From assembly GCF_937926365.1 (NCBI RefSeq), contig NZ_CALAOH010000206.1:1-38927 (forward strand): a stretch of 38,927 nucleotides of DNA. The letters run 5' to 3'. Below, piece by piece: positions 8,899-18,726 of this stretch. The position numbers and the translations under genes are program-made. Source of the DNA: an uncultured Azohydromonas sp. GTDB taxonomy: Bacteria; Pseudomonadota; Gammaproteobacteria; Burkholderiales; Burkholderiaceae_C. Position 1 is the first letter of the stretch; each line of letters begins with the position of its first letter. The notes under the pieces are model-generated. The model did not search any database, was not told the origin of the DNA, and saw only the letters and a program-made list of their open reading frames with translations.

Positions 8899-10239
8899 TT
8901 AGGGGCCCGCCTCCGGGCCGCCCGGCGAGGCCGCCCCGGGCTCATCCCGGGCCGGCGGCGCCAGCGTGAAGTCCACTCGCGCCGGCCGGCCCGGCAGCTC
9001 CAGCTCCACCGCCTGCACTGGCGCGCGCGCCAGCACCCGCCCTCCGCGCACCACCAGCAGCCGTGGCGCGCGCAGCCGGATCGCCTCCTGCGGCGAGCGC
9101 GCCTGCAGCAGTACGAAATCCCCACGGCAGCCCGGCTCCAGCCCGTAGCCCTCCAGCCCCAGGATGCGCGCGTTGTTCACCGTCACCGCGTCGAAGCAGG
9201 CGCGCTGCCCGGCCACGGAGCCCAGCTGCGCCACGTGCAGCCCCATCGCGGCGACTTCCAGCATGTCGGCCGAGCCCAGCGGGTACCAAGGGTCCATCAC
9301 GCAGTCGTGGCCGAAACCGACGTTCACGCCCGCGGCCAGCAGCTCCGGCACGCGCGTCATGCCACGGCGCTTCGGGTAGGTGTCGTGCCGGCCCTGCAGC
9401 ATGATGTTGATGAGCGGGTTCGCCACCGCGTGCAGGCCGGCCTCGGCCATCAGCGGCAGCAGCTTGGACACGTAGTAGTTGTCCATGGAATGCATGGACG
9501 TGAGGTGCGAGCCCGTCACCCGCCCATGCAGCCCCAGCCGGTGCGTCTGCTGCGCCAGCGTCTCGACGTGGCGCGACAGCGGGTCGTCGCTCTCGTCGCA
9601 GTGCATGTCCACGCGCAGGCCGCGCTCCGCGGCCAGCTCGCACAGCAGCCGCACGCTCTCGGCGCCGTCGGCCATGGTGCGCTCGAAGTGCGGAATGCCG
9701 CCCACCACGTCCACGCCCAGGTCCAGCGCACGCTGGAGGTTTTCAAACGCGCCCGGGCAACGCAGCAGGCCGTCCTGCGGAAAGGCCACCAGCTGCAGGT
9801 CGAGGTAGGGCGCCACCTGCCGCTTGACGTGCAGCAGCGCCTCCACCGCCAGCAGCCGCGGGTCGCAGATGTCCACGTGCGAGCGGATCGCCAGCAGCCC
9901 GCGCGCCACGGCCCAGTCGCAGTAGCGCAGCGCACGCTCCACCAGCGCCTCCTGCGTCAGCAGCGGTTTCAATTCGCCCCACAGCGAGATGCCTTCCAGC
10001 AGTGTGCCGCTCTCGTTCACCCGCGGCTGGCCGTGGCTGAGCGTGGAGTCCATGTGGAAGTGCGCGTCCACGAAGGGCGGGCTCAGCAGCCAGCCGCCGC
10101 CGTCCAGGGTGGGAAGGCCTGGCGGCGCCGGCAGCGCCGGCCCCACCGCGGCGATGCGCCCCTCGCGCACCAGCACGTCCACGCCGGCGCGCCCATCGGG
10201 CAGCGCCACGTTGCGCAACAGCAGGTCCTGCATCCGCAT
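8899..10239 (-). CDS. codA: CodA-like cytosine deaminase (amidohydrolase)
   Basis: The protein has 446 residues and aligns over its full length with E. coli CodA as I recall that sequence. It would convert cytosine to uracil and ammonia. Metal-binding and substrate motifs are present: HFHMDST (two His ligands), VAFPQDG (Gln that contacts the pyrimidine), MHCDESDD (His ligand and catalytic Glu), SHLTSMHSMDN, PLINIMLQGRHDTYPKRRG and GHDCVMDPWYPLG (metal-binding Asp). In CodA the last motif reads GHDDVFDPWYPLG, so the residue at the Asp314 position is Cys here; that position affects substrate preference. The start ATG overlaps the upp stop (TGATG), so it is coupled to upp as the last gene of the pyrimidine operon. 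Deamination of another base, for example isoguanine, is an alternative. The C-terminus carries a low-complexity Pro/Gly/Ala tail. Confidence 0.85.
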   Translation of the reverse strand: MRMQDLLLRNVALPDGRAGVDVLVREGRIAAVGPALPAPPGLPTLDGGGWLLSPPFVDAHFHMDSTLSHGQPRVNESGTLLEGISLWGELKPLLTQEALVERALRYCDWAVARGLLAIRSHVDICDPRLLAVEALLHVKRQVAPYLDLQLVAFPQDGLLRCPGAFENLQRALDLGVDVVGGIPHFERTMADGAESVRLLCELAAERGLRVDMHCDESDDPLSRHVETLAQQTHRLGLHGRVTGSHLTSMHSMDNYYVSKLLPLMAEAGLHAVANPLINIMLQGRHDTYPKRRGMTRVPELLAAGVNVGFGHDCVMDPWYPLGSADMLEVAAMGLHVAQLGSVAGQRACFDAVTVNNARILGLEGYGLEPGCRGDFVLLQARSPQEAIRLRAPRLLVVRGGRVLARAPVQAVELELPGRPARVDFTLAPPARDEPGAASPGGPEAGP

Positions 10240-10868
10240 CACTTGGTGCCGAAGAGCCGGTCGCCGGCGTCGCCCAGGCCCGGCAGGATGTAGCCGTGCT
10301 CGTCGAGCTGGCGGTCGATGGCGGCCGTGTACACCGGCACGTCCGGATGCTGGGCATGGAAATGCCGCAGCCCCTCCGGCGCGGCCAGCAGGCTCACGAA
10401 GCGGATCGAGCGCGGCTTGAACTCCTTGAGCCGCTCCACCGCCGCCGTGGCGGAGTTGCCCGTGGCCAGCATCGGGTCGAGCACGATGGCGTCGCGCTCC
10501 TCCATGTGGTCGGGCATCTTGAGGTAGTACTCCACCGCCATCAGCGTGCGCGGGTCGCGGTACAGCCCGACATGGCCCACGCGCGCGCCGGGGATGATCT
10601 CCAGCATGCCGTCCAGGAAGCCGCCGCCGGCGCGCATGACCGAGACGAACACGGTCTTCTTGCCGTCGATCACCGGCGAGCGCATGGACTCCAGCGGCGT
10701 CTCGATGTCGATCAGCTGCGTGGGCATGTCGCGCGTGACCTCGTAGGCCATGAGCATGCTGAGCTCGTGCATCAGCCTGCGGAAGCTGTTGGTGCTGCGG
10801 TCCTTCTCGCGCATGAGCGTGAGCTTGTGCTGCACCAGCGGATGGTCGATGACGTGAACGACGGACAT
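10239..10868 (-). CDS. upp: Uracil phosphoribosyltransferase
   Basis: The protein has 209 residues, the standard length for bacterial Upp. It transfers ribose-5-phosphate from PRPP to uracil, giving UMP. The PRPP-binding loop VLDPMLATGNSATAA and the uracil-binding C-terminal GYILPGLGDAGDR are intact, and VSVMRAGGGFLDGML is the conserved mid-protein segment. A strong ribosome-binding site (GGGAGAAGG) precedes the ATG. It follows URC4 by 48 bp and overlaps the deaminase gene. Upp is usually a salvage enzyme, but in the URC pathway uracil must first become UMP (URC6 in Lachancea kluyveri), so here it may serve catabolism as well. Confidence 0.96.
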   Translation of the reverse strand: MSVVHVIDHPLVQHKLTLMREKDRSTNSFRRLMHELSMLMAYEVTRDMPTQLIDIETPLESMRSPVIDGKKTVFVSVMRAGGGFLDGMLEIIPGARVGHVGLYRDPRTLMAVEYYLKMPDHMEERDAIVLDPMLATGNSATAAVERLKEFKPRSIRFVSLLAAPEGLRHFHAQHPDVPVYTAAIDRQLDEHGYILPGLGDAGDRLFGTK

Positions 10869-10916
10869 GGGCCTTCTCCCTCGTGGTGGATGTGGTGCTT
10901 GTGTCTTGCGGACGGC

Positions 10917-12207
10917 TCAGAACACGGTGCCGTCACTGTCGATGGCCACCGGCGGCGCGCCGCCGCCGCGGCGCTCGGCGGCGATCTGCCGCCCCGCCGC
11001 CCAGCTGCCGCCCTCCAGCAGGCAGCCCAGCGGCAGCGTGTCGTCGCCCAGCAGCGTGCGCACGCGCGGCAGCAGGGCGTCGAGCAGCGTCACGGTCAGC
11101 GCGCGCCACTCGATCACCCAGGGCTCGCCCGGCACGCGCACCCGGGTACCGAATTCCGAGTCCAGCGGCTGGATCACGCCGGCATCGAGCAGCAATCCGC
11201 CGTTGCGGTACTCGGGCAGCCCGGTGAGCTCCTCCAGCCCCGTGATCTGCACGCCTGCGGCCTGGAAGGGCTCGACCAGCGAGTAGCTCAGCCACTGGCT
11301 GAGCTTGTGGAAGGGCACCCAGCCCGCGCTGGGGCCCTCGCCACCGGCCAGCGGATGCGCCCAGGCGTCGCCCACCGGCACGCCCATGAACTGCTGCCCG
11401 CTGGGCCAGATGGCGCTGAAGGCGTCCAGCAGCGACTGCAGCAGCCGCGCCGCCGACACCTGGTGGTGCAGCGCCGTGCTGCGCGGCACCACGTGGTGGT
11501 TGTGCAGCCGCGGCGCATGGTGGTGATGCGTCAGCGCATCGAACAGGTGGCCCGGGCGGCCATCGGCCGTGAAGGTGTCCACCTGCTGGCGCAGCGCCTG
11601 TGCCAGGCGGCGCAGCAGGACGACGCGGCCCTCCAGCCCCAGCAGCGGGTTGTCCTCGCGCACCTGGAAGATCGCCGCCAGCGCGGGCACGTCGATGCGC
11701 GCCAGCGCCTTGGCGTCCACCCGGCAGGGATCGCCCATGTCGCTGGAGAAGGCGCCGGCCAGGAAGCCGCGCAGGCTTGCCACGCCCAGGCCCTCGGATC
11801 GCGCGAAGGTCTGGCCGCTTTCCTTCTCCACGTACTGCCACTGCGCGCCGGCGCCGGCATCGAGCAGCACGCTGATGAACACCAGCTCGATGTGCGCCCG
11901 CGCCCGCGCCACCTGGCCGTGTCCGGCGAGCTTGGCATTGACCTCGGCCAGCCGGTCCACGCCGCCGGCCTCGAAATGGCGCCAGCGGCTGTGCAGCGGG
12001 ACGCGCCCGTCGGGGAAGCGCGCGCGGGTCAGCGCCGCGATGCGCTGCGCCACCTCGTCCAGCCTGGACTCGTCGAGCCGGAAATGCTCCGAGCGCCCCT
12101 CGCGCACCGCCTGCGTGAGGTTGGCGCAGCGCTCGCGCACCGTGGCGGCCTGGCGCAGCCGCCGCACGCCCTCGGCCACGTCGCCGGGGCTCAGCGTGGG
12201 GTTGAGT

Positions 12208-12218
<11 letters not shown>
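10917..12218 (-). CDS. URC4/urg3 family protein (DUF1688), uracil catabolism
   Basis: This is a 433-residue protein of the URC4/urg3 (DUF1688) family. Visible features are the N-terminal TVRERCANLTQAVREG segment, VPLHSRWRHFEAGG, and the C-terminal block around WVPFHKLSQWLSYSLVEP and TGLPEYRNGGLLLDAGVI. There is no signal peptide or membrane segment. URC4 is essential for uracil degradation in Lachancea kluyveri, but its reaction has not been established. The frame begins with TTG at 12218, overlapping the end of the URC1-type gene by 11 bases, with AAGGGG upstream; an ATG at 12211 is out of frame. The tight overlap implies coupled translation with URC1. Confidence 0.9.
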
Positions 12219-13479
<1,261 letters not shown>

Positions 13480-13510
13480 CGCGATCTCCTTCCTGCTGCT
13501 TACTAAGTAG

Positions 13511-14437
13511 CTAGCGCTCGCCCTTGCGGTAGGGCCTCATCAAGGCTTGAGGATAAGCCGCCCGCCGTGCCATCACGACCAGCGCGACGATGGCCATGGC
13601 ATAGGGCAGCATCAGCCAAACCTGGTAGGGCAGCGCCTCCACGGCACCGCCTTGTTGCAGCCTCAACTGCAACGCGTCGAAGAAGGCGAACAGCAGCGCG
13701 CCCAGCAGGGCCTTGCCGGGCCGCCACGAGGCGAAGACGACCAGCGCCACGCACACCCAGCCGCGGCCGTTGACCATGTTGAAGTAGAAGGCGTTGAAGG
13801 CCGAGAGCGTGAGGAAGGCCCCCGCCACGCCCATCAGCGCCGATCCCGCCACCACCGCGCCGGTGCGCAGCCGCGCCACCGACAGGCCCTGGCCCTCGGC
13901 GGCAGCCGGGTTCTCGCCCACCATGCGGATCGCCAGGCCCAAAGGTGTGCGGTGCAACAAATACGCGAGCAACGGCACCAGTCCCAGCGCCAGCAGCGTC
14001 AGCGCCGTCTGCTCCGAGAGCACCGGCACGGGCAGCGCGCTCAGGGGCTCGAAGGGCGTGATGGTGGGCGGGCGCTCCACCTTCGGAAAGCTCACGCGGT
14101 AGGCATAGCTCGCCAGGCTGGTGGCCAGCAGCGTCAAACCGAGCCCCGCCACGTGCTGGCTCAGCGCCAGCGTGACGGTCAGGAAGGCGTGCAGCAGCCC
14201 CAGCAGCGCGCCCACCGCGGCGGCCACCAGCACGCCGCTCCACAGGCCATGGCCGGCGTACACGGTGAGCCAGCCGGCGAAGGCGCCGGCAACCATGATT
14301 CCCTCCACGCCCAGGTTCAGCACCCCGGCGCGCTCGCACAGCAGCACGCCCAGCGTGCCGAAGATCAGCGGCGTGGCGATGCGCAGCACCGCGACCCAGA
14401 AGGGGGCGGCGGAAAGGAGTTCGAGGATTTCGGTCAT
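13511..14437 (-). CDS. nupQ: ABC transporter permease, nucleoside (BMP) type, second subunit
   Basis: The 308-residue membrane protein has about eight hydrophobic segments and belongs to the inner-membrane permease family of BMP-type nucleoside importers. Characteristic segments are PLIFGTLGVLLCERAGVLNLGVEG near the start and LGLAIRMVGENPAAAEGQG in the cytoplasmic coupling loop. It would pair with the permease encoded at 14814-15869. I chose the ATG at 14437 because homologues begin close to the first membrane helix; the open frame continues upstream into the repeat-containing gap and is not coding there. The gap to the first permease, 376 bp, is unusually long for this operon. URC1 begins 31 bp downstream. 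The symbol follows nucleoside-transporter usage and is approximate. Confidence 0.88.
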   Translation of the reverse strand: MTEILELLSAAPFWVAVLRIATPLIFGTLGVLLCERAGVLNLGVEGIMVAGAFAGWLTVYAGHGLWSGVLVAAAVGALLGLLHAFLTVTLALSQHVAGLGLTLLATSLASYAYRVSFPKVERPPTITPFEPLSALPVPVLSEQTALTLLALGLVPLLAYLLHRTPLGLAIRMVGENPAAAEGQGLSVARLRTGAVVAGSALMGVAGAFLTLSAFNAFYFNMVNGRGWVCVALVVFASWRPGKALLGALLFAFFDALQLRLQQGGAVEALPYQVWLMLPYAMAIVALVVMARRAAYPQALMRPYRKGER

Positions 14438-14813
14438 GCCGCACCGCCATGAGCGAGAACGCCGGGTTTTCGAGCGTTGGCGCGGGACAAGGCAGGCCGA
14501 AGAAAAAACGTCGTCATCCCGGCAAGAAGGCAGTGGTGTCCAGGCAAGGGGCACAGAACGTTTGCCGTGAGCGGATGCGCTTCGCCAACTACCTCGTCAT
14601 TCCCGCGGAGGCGGGAATCCAGGCAGCCCCCAAGCTGGCCGTGAGCTGTGACGTTGGAACGTCGGTGCTCCCACCACCCCATTCCGGCATTGCGGCTTGC
14701 GTTCTGGCGTGGGGCCGCCTGGATTCCCGCCTCCGCGGGAATGACGAAGTGGAGGGGCTGCCGCTCGTGCTTCGTCCAACAGAAAGCCTTGGATTTCCCA
14801 GGACGGCCCCGCA
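14438..14813. other. Intra-operon gap carrying repeat sequence
   Basis: These 376 bases separate two permease genes of one ABC operon and contain no convincing gene. They hold the perfect inverted repeat at 14595-14746 and, nearer 14505-14540, a degraded copy of one arm (GTCATCCCGG... followed by TCCAGG). Short frames on both strands here are repeat translations. The gap looks like an insertion of dispersed repeat sequence into an otherwise tightly packed operon. Confidence 0.7.
14595..14746. repeat. MITE/BIME-like element with perfect 30-bp terminal inverted repeats
   Basis: The left arm at 14595-14624 and the right arm at 14717-14746 are perfect reverse complements over 30 bp. They begin CGTCATTCCCGCGGAGGCGG and enclose a 92-bp spacer. 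The spacer contains a smaller palindrome, GACGTT-GG-AACGTC, near 14651-14664. The arm core is shared with the element at 1422-1503, and the outer CGTCA/TGACG ends are the same. No transposase and no clear target-site duplication are visible. It would form a very stable hairpin in the operon mRNA. Confidence 0.92.
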
Positions 14814-15869
14814 TCACGCCGCCCCTCCCACCGCCGCCGGCCGGCGCCACGCCACGCGGTAGTTCACCAGCAGCGTCGCCATGAGCATGGTGATCAGCGC
14901 CAGCGCGACGATCACGTCGGCGATGTAGGTGGGCACGCCCACCTGGCGGCTCATGCCGTCGGCGCCCACCAGGATGCCGGCGACGAAGGTCGCGGCCGCC
15001 ACCACTCCCAGCGGATTCAGCCCGGCCAGCATCGCCACCACGATGCCGCTGTAGCCATAGCCCGGCGACATGTCCAGCGTCAGGTAGCCGGCGCGGCCCG
15101 CCACCTCGATGGCGCCGGCCAGCCCGGCCAGCGCGCCGGACATCAGCGCCACCAGCACCGTCACCCGCTGCACCGGCATGCCGGCAAAGGCCGCGGCGCG
15201 CGCGTTGGCGCCCACGGCACGGATCTCGAAGCCCAGCGTGGTCTGCCGCAGCAGCAGCGCCAGCGCCGCGGCCAGCCCCAGCGCCGCCAGCAGCCCGTTG
15301 TGCAGCCGGCTGCGCGGCACCAGGTTGCCAATCTGAAGTTCCTCGGGCAGCGCAATGCTCTGCGGCCAGCCCATGGCCATCGGGTCCTTCATCGGGCCGT
15401 CGAGCATGGCCGACACGCCCAGCAGCACGATGAAGTTCAGCAGCAGCGTGGTCACGACCTCGTCCACGCCCAGCCGCTTGAGCAGCGCCGGCCCCAGCAG
15501 CAGCAGCGCGCCCGCGGCCATGGCGGCGGCGATCATCAGCGCGAAGGAGCCGCCCGCGCCGGCCACCGCCACCGCGGCCAGCGCGCCGGCGTAAAGCTGC
15601 CCCTCGGCGCCGATGTTCCACAGCCGCGCCCGGAAGGCCACCGCCGCCGCCAGCCCGGTGAGGATCAGCGGCGTGGCACGCGTGAGCGTTTCCGTGAGCG
15701 CCAGCCGCGAGCCGAAGCCGCCTTCGAGCAGCAGCCAGTACGCGCGCCCCACCGGCGCGCCGGCCCAGGCCACCAGCGCGGCGCTCAAGCCCAGCGTCAG
15801 CGCCACGGCCAGCAGCGGCGCGGCCAGCGCCATGGCTCGCGAAGGCGCGGCGCGCCGTTCAAGCCGCAT
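14814..15869 (-). CDS. nupP: ABC transporter permease, nucleoside (BMP) type, first subunit
   Basis: The 351-residue permease has about nine hydrophobic segments. Family landmarks are FRARLWNIGAEGQLYAGALA (the coupling-helix region), DEVVTTLLLNFIVLLGV and GYGYSGIVVAMLAGLNPLGV. It forms the heteromeric membrane channel of a BMP-type nucleoside or base importer together with the permease at 13511-14437. The ATG overlaps the end of the ATPase gene by 11 bases, so translation is coupled. Predicted location is the inner membrane. Nucleoside substrates are inferred from the family and from the pyrimidine genes downstream; purine nucleosides are also possible. Confidence 0.9.
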   Translation of the reverse strand: MRLERRAAPSRAMALAAPLLAVALTLGLSAALVAWAGAPVGRAYWLLLEGGFGSRLALTETLTRATPLILTGLAAAVAFRARLWNIGAEGQLYAGALAAVAVAGAGGSFALMIAAAMAAGALLLLGPALLKRLGVDEVVTTLLLNFIVLLGVSAMLDGPMKDPMAMGWPQSIALPEELQIGNLVPRSRLHNGLLAALGLAAALALLLRQTTLGFEIRAVGANARAAAFAGMPVQRVTVLVALMSGALAGLAGAIEVAGRAGYLTLDMSPGYGYSGIVVAMLAGLNPLGVVAAATFVAGILVGADGMSRQVGVPTYIADVIVALALITMLMATLLVNYRVAWRRPAAVGGAA

Positions 15870-17460
15870 GCACCACCTCGTCGGTCGAAGAAGAAGATGA
15901 AGAAACCTGCGCCGCCGCGCCCGCCATGGCCAGGCCGATCTCGGCCCGCGACCACTGCGCCGCCGGCCGCGCCAGGCCCAGGCGGCCGTGGTGCATCACG
16001 GCGATGCGGTCCGACAGCGCGAACAGCTCATCCAGGTCGTCGCTGATGAGCAGCAGCGCCGCCCCTTCGGCGCAGGCCTGCTGCAGTTGGCCGTGCACGT
16101 AGGCCACCGCGCCCACGTCCAGGCCCCAGGTCGGCTGGTTGGCCACGATCAACTTGGGCGCCGGCGCGGCCGGGTCGCCCGCCAGCGCGCGGCCCAGGAT
16201 GAGTTTCTGAAGATTGCCCCCCGACAGCCGCCGCGCCGGCGTCGCCAGCCCGCCGCCCTCGGTGCCGCGCACGTCGAAGCGTTGCACCAGCGCCTGCGCA
16301 TGCGCCTGCGCGCGGCGGCGCTTGAGCCAGCCCAGGAGCGAGAAGCTCGCGCCCGCGTAGCGCTCCAGCACCGCGTTCTCCCACAGCGCCAGGTCGCCGA
16401 TGGCACCCACGGCGTGGCGGTCCTCCGGGATGCGCGCCACCCCGGCAGCCAGCCAGGCGCGCGGCCGCGCGGGCAGCCGCCGGCCCTCGAACACCAGCGT
16501 GCCGCCGTCCAGCGCCTGCACACCGCACAGCAGGTCCGCCAGCACCTGCTGGCCGTTGCCCGAGATGCCGGCGATGCCCAGGATCTCATTCGCGTGCAGC
16601 TCCAGCGTCACGCGGTCGAGCTTCGGGCGCGGCTTGCCCGCCACGTGCGCGTCACGCAGCCGGCACACCAGTGCACCGGGCTGGCGCACGCTGCGCCCGG
16701 CCGGTGCAAGCGCACGGCCCACCATGGCCTCGGCCAGCACCGCCTTGTCCACGACTTCCAGGCTGTCGAAGCGCGCCACGAGCCTGCCCGCGCGCAGCAC
16801 CGCGACGCGGTCCGAGACGCGCCGCACCTCGTCGAGCTTGTGGCTGATGAAGACGATGGACAGCCCCTCGCGCACCATGCCGCGCAGCGTGTCGAACAGC
16901 GCCTCGCTCTGCTGCGGCGTCAGCACCGCAGTGGGCTCGTCCAGGATCAGCACCCGTGCCCCGCGCACCAGCGCCTTCAGGATTTCCACCTGCTGCCGCT
17001 CGCCGATGGACAAGTCGCCGATGCGGGCCTCCGGGTCCACGTGCAGCCCGAAGCGCTGCGCCGTCGCCAGCAGCCGCGCCCGCGCGGCACGCCGGCGCGA
17101 GAAGGGCAGCCACAGCGGCTCGGTGCCCAGCATCACGTTGTCCAGCACGCTCAAGTTGTCGGCCAGCGTGAAGTGCTGGTGCACCATGCCGATGCCCGCG
17201 GCCAGCGCCGCGCGGGTGTCGCCCGGGGGCAAGGGCTTGCCGTCCACCTCGATGCGGCCCGCATCGGGCAGGTAGTGCCCGAACAGGATCGCCATCAGCG
17301 TGCTCTTGCCCGCGCCGTTCTCGCCCAGCAGGGCCAGCACCTCGCCGCGGCGCAGCTCCAGCGAGATGTCGTCGTTGGCCACCAGCGCGCCGAAGCGTTT
17401 GCTGATGTGGGAGAGCCGCAGCAGCGGCGCGTCGGTGGCGGCGGGGGAGGGGGCGCTCAC
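15859..17460 (-). CDS. nupA: ABC transporter ATP-binding protein, tandem ATPase for nucleoside uptake
   Basis: This is a 533-residue protein with two ABC domains. The first is canonical: Walker A GENGAGKS at about 46-53, signature LSIGERQQVEIL and Walker B VLILDEPTAVLTP. The second is degenerate, with GISGNGQQ in place of Walker A, LSGGNLQKLILGRAL as signature and LIVANQPTWGLDVGA as Walker B. This pattern is typical of BMP-family nucleoside and sugar importers. The start is a GTG at 17460 (MSAPSPAATDAPLL). The frame is open well upstream inside the BMP gene, but homology to ABC proteins begins only here. The gene follows the binding-protein gene by 32 bp and overlaps nupP by 11 bases. A Ser-rich stretch precedes the C-terminal DEVVHAA. 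Confidence 0.93.
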   Translation of the reverse strand: MSAPSPAATDAPLLRLSHISKRFGALVANDDISLELRRGEVLALLGENGAGKSTLMAILFGHYLPDAGRIEVDGKPLPPGDTRAALAAGIGMVHQHFTLADNLSVLDNVMLGTEPLWLPFSRRRAARARLLATAQRFGLHVDPEARIGDLSIGERQQVEILKALVRGARVLILDEPTAVLTPQQSEALFDTLRGMVREGLSIVFISHKLDEVRRVSDRVAVLRAGRLVARFDSLEVVDKAVLAEAMVGRALAPAGRSVRQPGALVCRLRDAHVAGKPRPKLDRVTLELHANEILGIAGISGNGQQVLADLLCGVQALDGGTLVFEGRRLPARPRAWLAAGVARIPEDRHAVGAIGDLALWENAVLERYAGASFSLLGWLKRRRAQAHAQALVQRFDVRGTEGGGLATPARRLSGGNLQKLILGRALAGDPAAPAPKLIVANQPTWGLDVGAVAYVHGQLQQACAEGAALLLISDDLDELFALSDRIAVMHHGRLGLARPAAQWSRAEIGLAMAGAAAQVSSSSSSTDEVVHAA

Positions 17461-17492
17461 GAGAACAAGCCCGGGACGGCGGCTTCGGCGCC

Positions 17493-18485
17493 TTACCTGG
17501 CCTTCGGCGCGCTGTCGTCCACCTTGACCACGAAGCTGCCGTCCAGGATCGCCTTTTCCTTCGCCTTGACCTTGGCCTTGAGCTCGGCCGGCACCTTGGC
17601 CTCGAAGGTGCCCAGCGGCGCGAGCTCCGAGCCCTTGTGCTTCATGGTCGAGTAGGCGCCGTAGTCCTCGGCCGAGAACTGGCCGGCCTTCACCTTCCTG
17701 AGCGCGACCTCGATGGTGGGCTCCATGTTCCACAGCGCCGAGGCCACCACGGTGTCGGGGTAGGTGCTTTGCGTGTTGATCACGTTGCCCACGGCCAGCA
17801 CCTTGCGCTCCTTGGCCGCGTCCGACACGCCGAAGCGCTCGGCGTACATCACGTCGGCGCCCTTGTCGATCATGGCGAAGGCCGCTTCCTTGGCCTTGGG
17901 CGGATCGAACCAGCTGTTGATGAAGCTGATGCTGAACTCGGCCTTGGGGTTGACCTCGCGCGCGCCGGCGATGAAGGCGTTCATCAGCCGGTTGACCTCG
18001 GGGATCGGGTAGCCGCCGACCATGCCGATCTTGCCGCTCTTGCTCACGCCCGCGGCGATCATGCCGGTGAGGTAGGCCGGCTCCTGGATGTAGTTGTCGA
18101 AGACGGAGAAGTTGGGCGCCTGCGGCTTGCCGGAGCTGCCCATGAGGAAGGCGACCTTGGGATAGTCCTTGGCCACCTTGCGCGCCGCGGCCTCCACCGC
18201 GAAGGACTCGCCCACGATCAGCGCGTGGCCGCCCTCGGCGTACTGGCGCATCACGCGCTCGTAGTCGGCGTTGGCCACGTTCTCGCTGAACACGTACTCG
18301 ATCTCGCCGCGCGCCGCCGCGGCCTTGAGCGCCTTGTCGATGCGGCTGACCCACTGCTGCTCCACCGGCACGGTGTAGATGGCGGCCACTTTCAGCTTGG
18401 ACTGCGCCAGCGCCGAGCCGGCACCGCCCAGCAGCGTCGCGGCAGCCACCAGGGCCAGCACGGGACGACGAGACATCGAATGCAT
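17493..18485 (-). CDS. BMP family ABC transporter substrate-binding protein
   Basis: The protein has 330 residues. A signal peptide (SRRPVLALVAAATLLGGAG, cleavage near SALAQ) is followed by a periplasmic BMP/Med-type binding protein with SKLKVAAIYTVPVEQQWVS at the mature start and FSENVANADYERVMRQYAEG, then GKIGMVGGYPIPEVNRLMNAF. It has no lipobox Cys, so it is a free periplasmic receptor. Such proteins bind nucleosides or related bases for the adjacent ABC permeases. A strong Shine-Dalgarno (GAAGGAGG) precedes the ATG at 18485; an internal ATG three codons on is possible. It is the first gene of the pyrimidine operon and is divergent from purB, with a tandem repeat in the intergenic region. 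Confidence 0.93.
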   Translation of the reverse strand: MHSMSRRPVLALVAAATLLGGAGSALAQSKLKVAAIYTVPVEQQWVSRIDKALKAAAARGEIEYVFSENVANADYERVMRQYAEGGHALIVGESFAVEAAARKVAKDYPKVAFLMGSSGKPQAPNFSVFDNYIQEPAYLTGMIAAGVSKSGKIGMVGGYPIPEVNRLMNAFIAGAREVNPKAEFSISFINSWFDPPKAKEAAFAMIDKGADVMYAERFGVSDAAKERKVLAVGNVINTQSTYPDTVVASALWNMEPTIEVALRKVKAGQFSAEDYGAYSTMKHKGSELAPLGTFEAKVPAELKAKVKAKEKAILDGSFVVKVDDSAPKAR

Positions 18486-18529
18486 GGGAATCCCTCCTTC
18501 AGGTGAGTTCTCTCGAGTTGTACACGCCC

Positions 18530-18558
18530 TGACGCAAGAGCTGTTCCAGTTGACGCAA
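18530..18558. promoter_or_regulatory. Tandem TGACGCAA direct repeat, operator candidate
   Basis: The octamer TGACGCAA occurs at 18530-18537 and again at 18551-18558, exactly 21 bp apart, about two helical turns. It lies 45-73 bp upstream of the BMP gene, in the divergent gap to purB. Same-face spacing upstream of a catabolic operon suggests a dimeric regulator site. I cannot name the regulator, and no clear promoter hexamers are placed by it. Confidence 0.4.
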
Positions 18559-18684
18559 GGCTTTTGCATACAGGCGCCGCCCTGGTGCGCGGCGGTGCAG
18601 GCGCTGGCAGCCAAAGGCCCAGCGCGGCCTCGGGCCAGCCGGCAGGTGTCAAGAGGGGGCACACCCGCTCAAGAGGGCCCCACC

Positions 18685-18690
18685 TACAAT
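18685..18690 (+). promoter_or_regulatory. -10 candidate for purB
   Basis: TACAAT lies 36 bp upstream of the purB ATG in a GC-rich setting and resembles a sigma-70 -10 box. No good -35 hexamer is seen at the expected distance. Confidence 0.35.
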
Positions 18691-18726
18691 TGAGGGTTTG
18701 CCCGTCTGAACTCGGAAGTTGCCGCC

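Noticed and set aside
14597..14779. Short frames across the inverted repeat at 14595-14746
   Set aside because: They translate the palindromic arms and resemble the frequent spurious repeat-derived peptides in GC-rich genomes; no start signals are visible.
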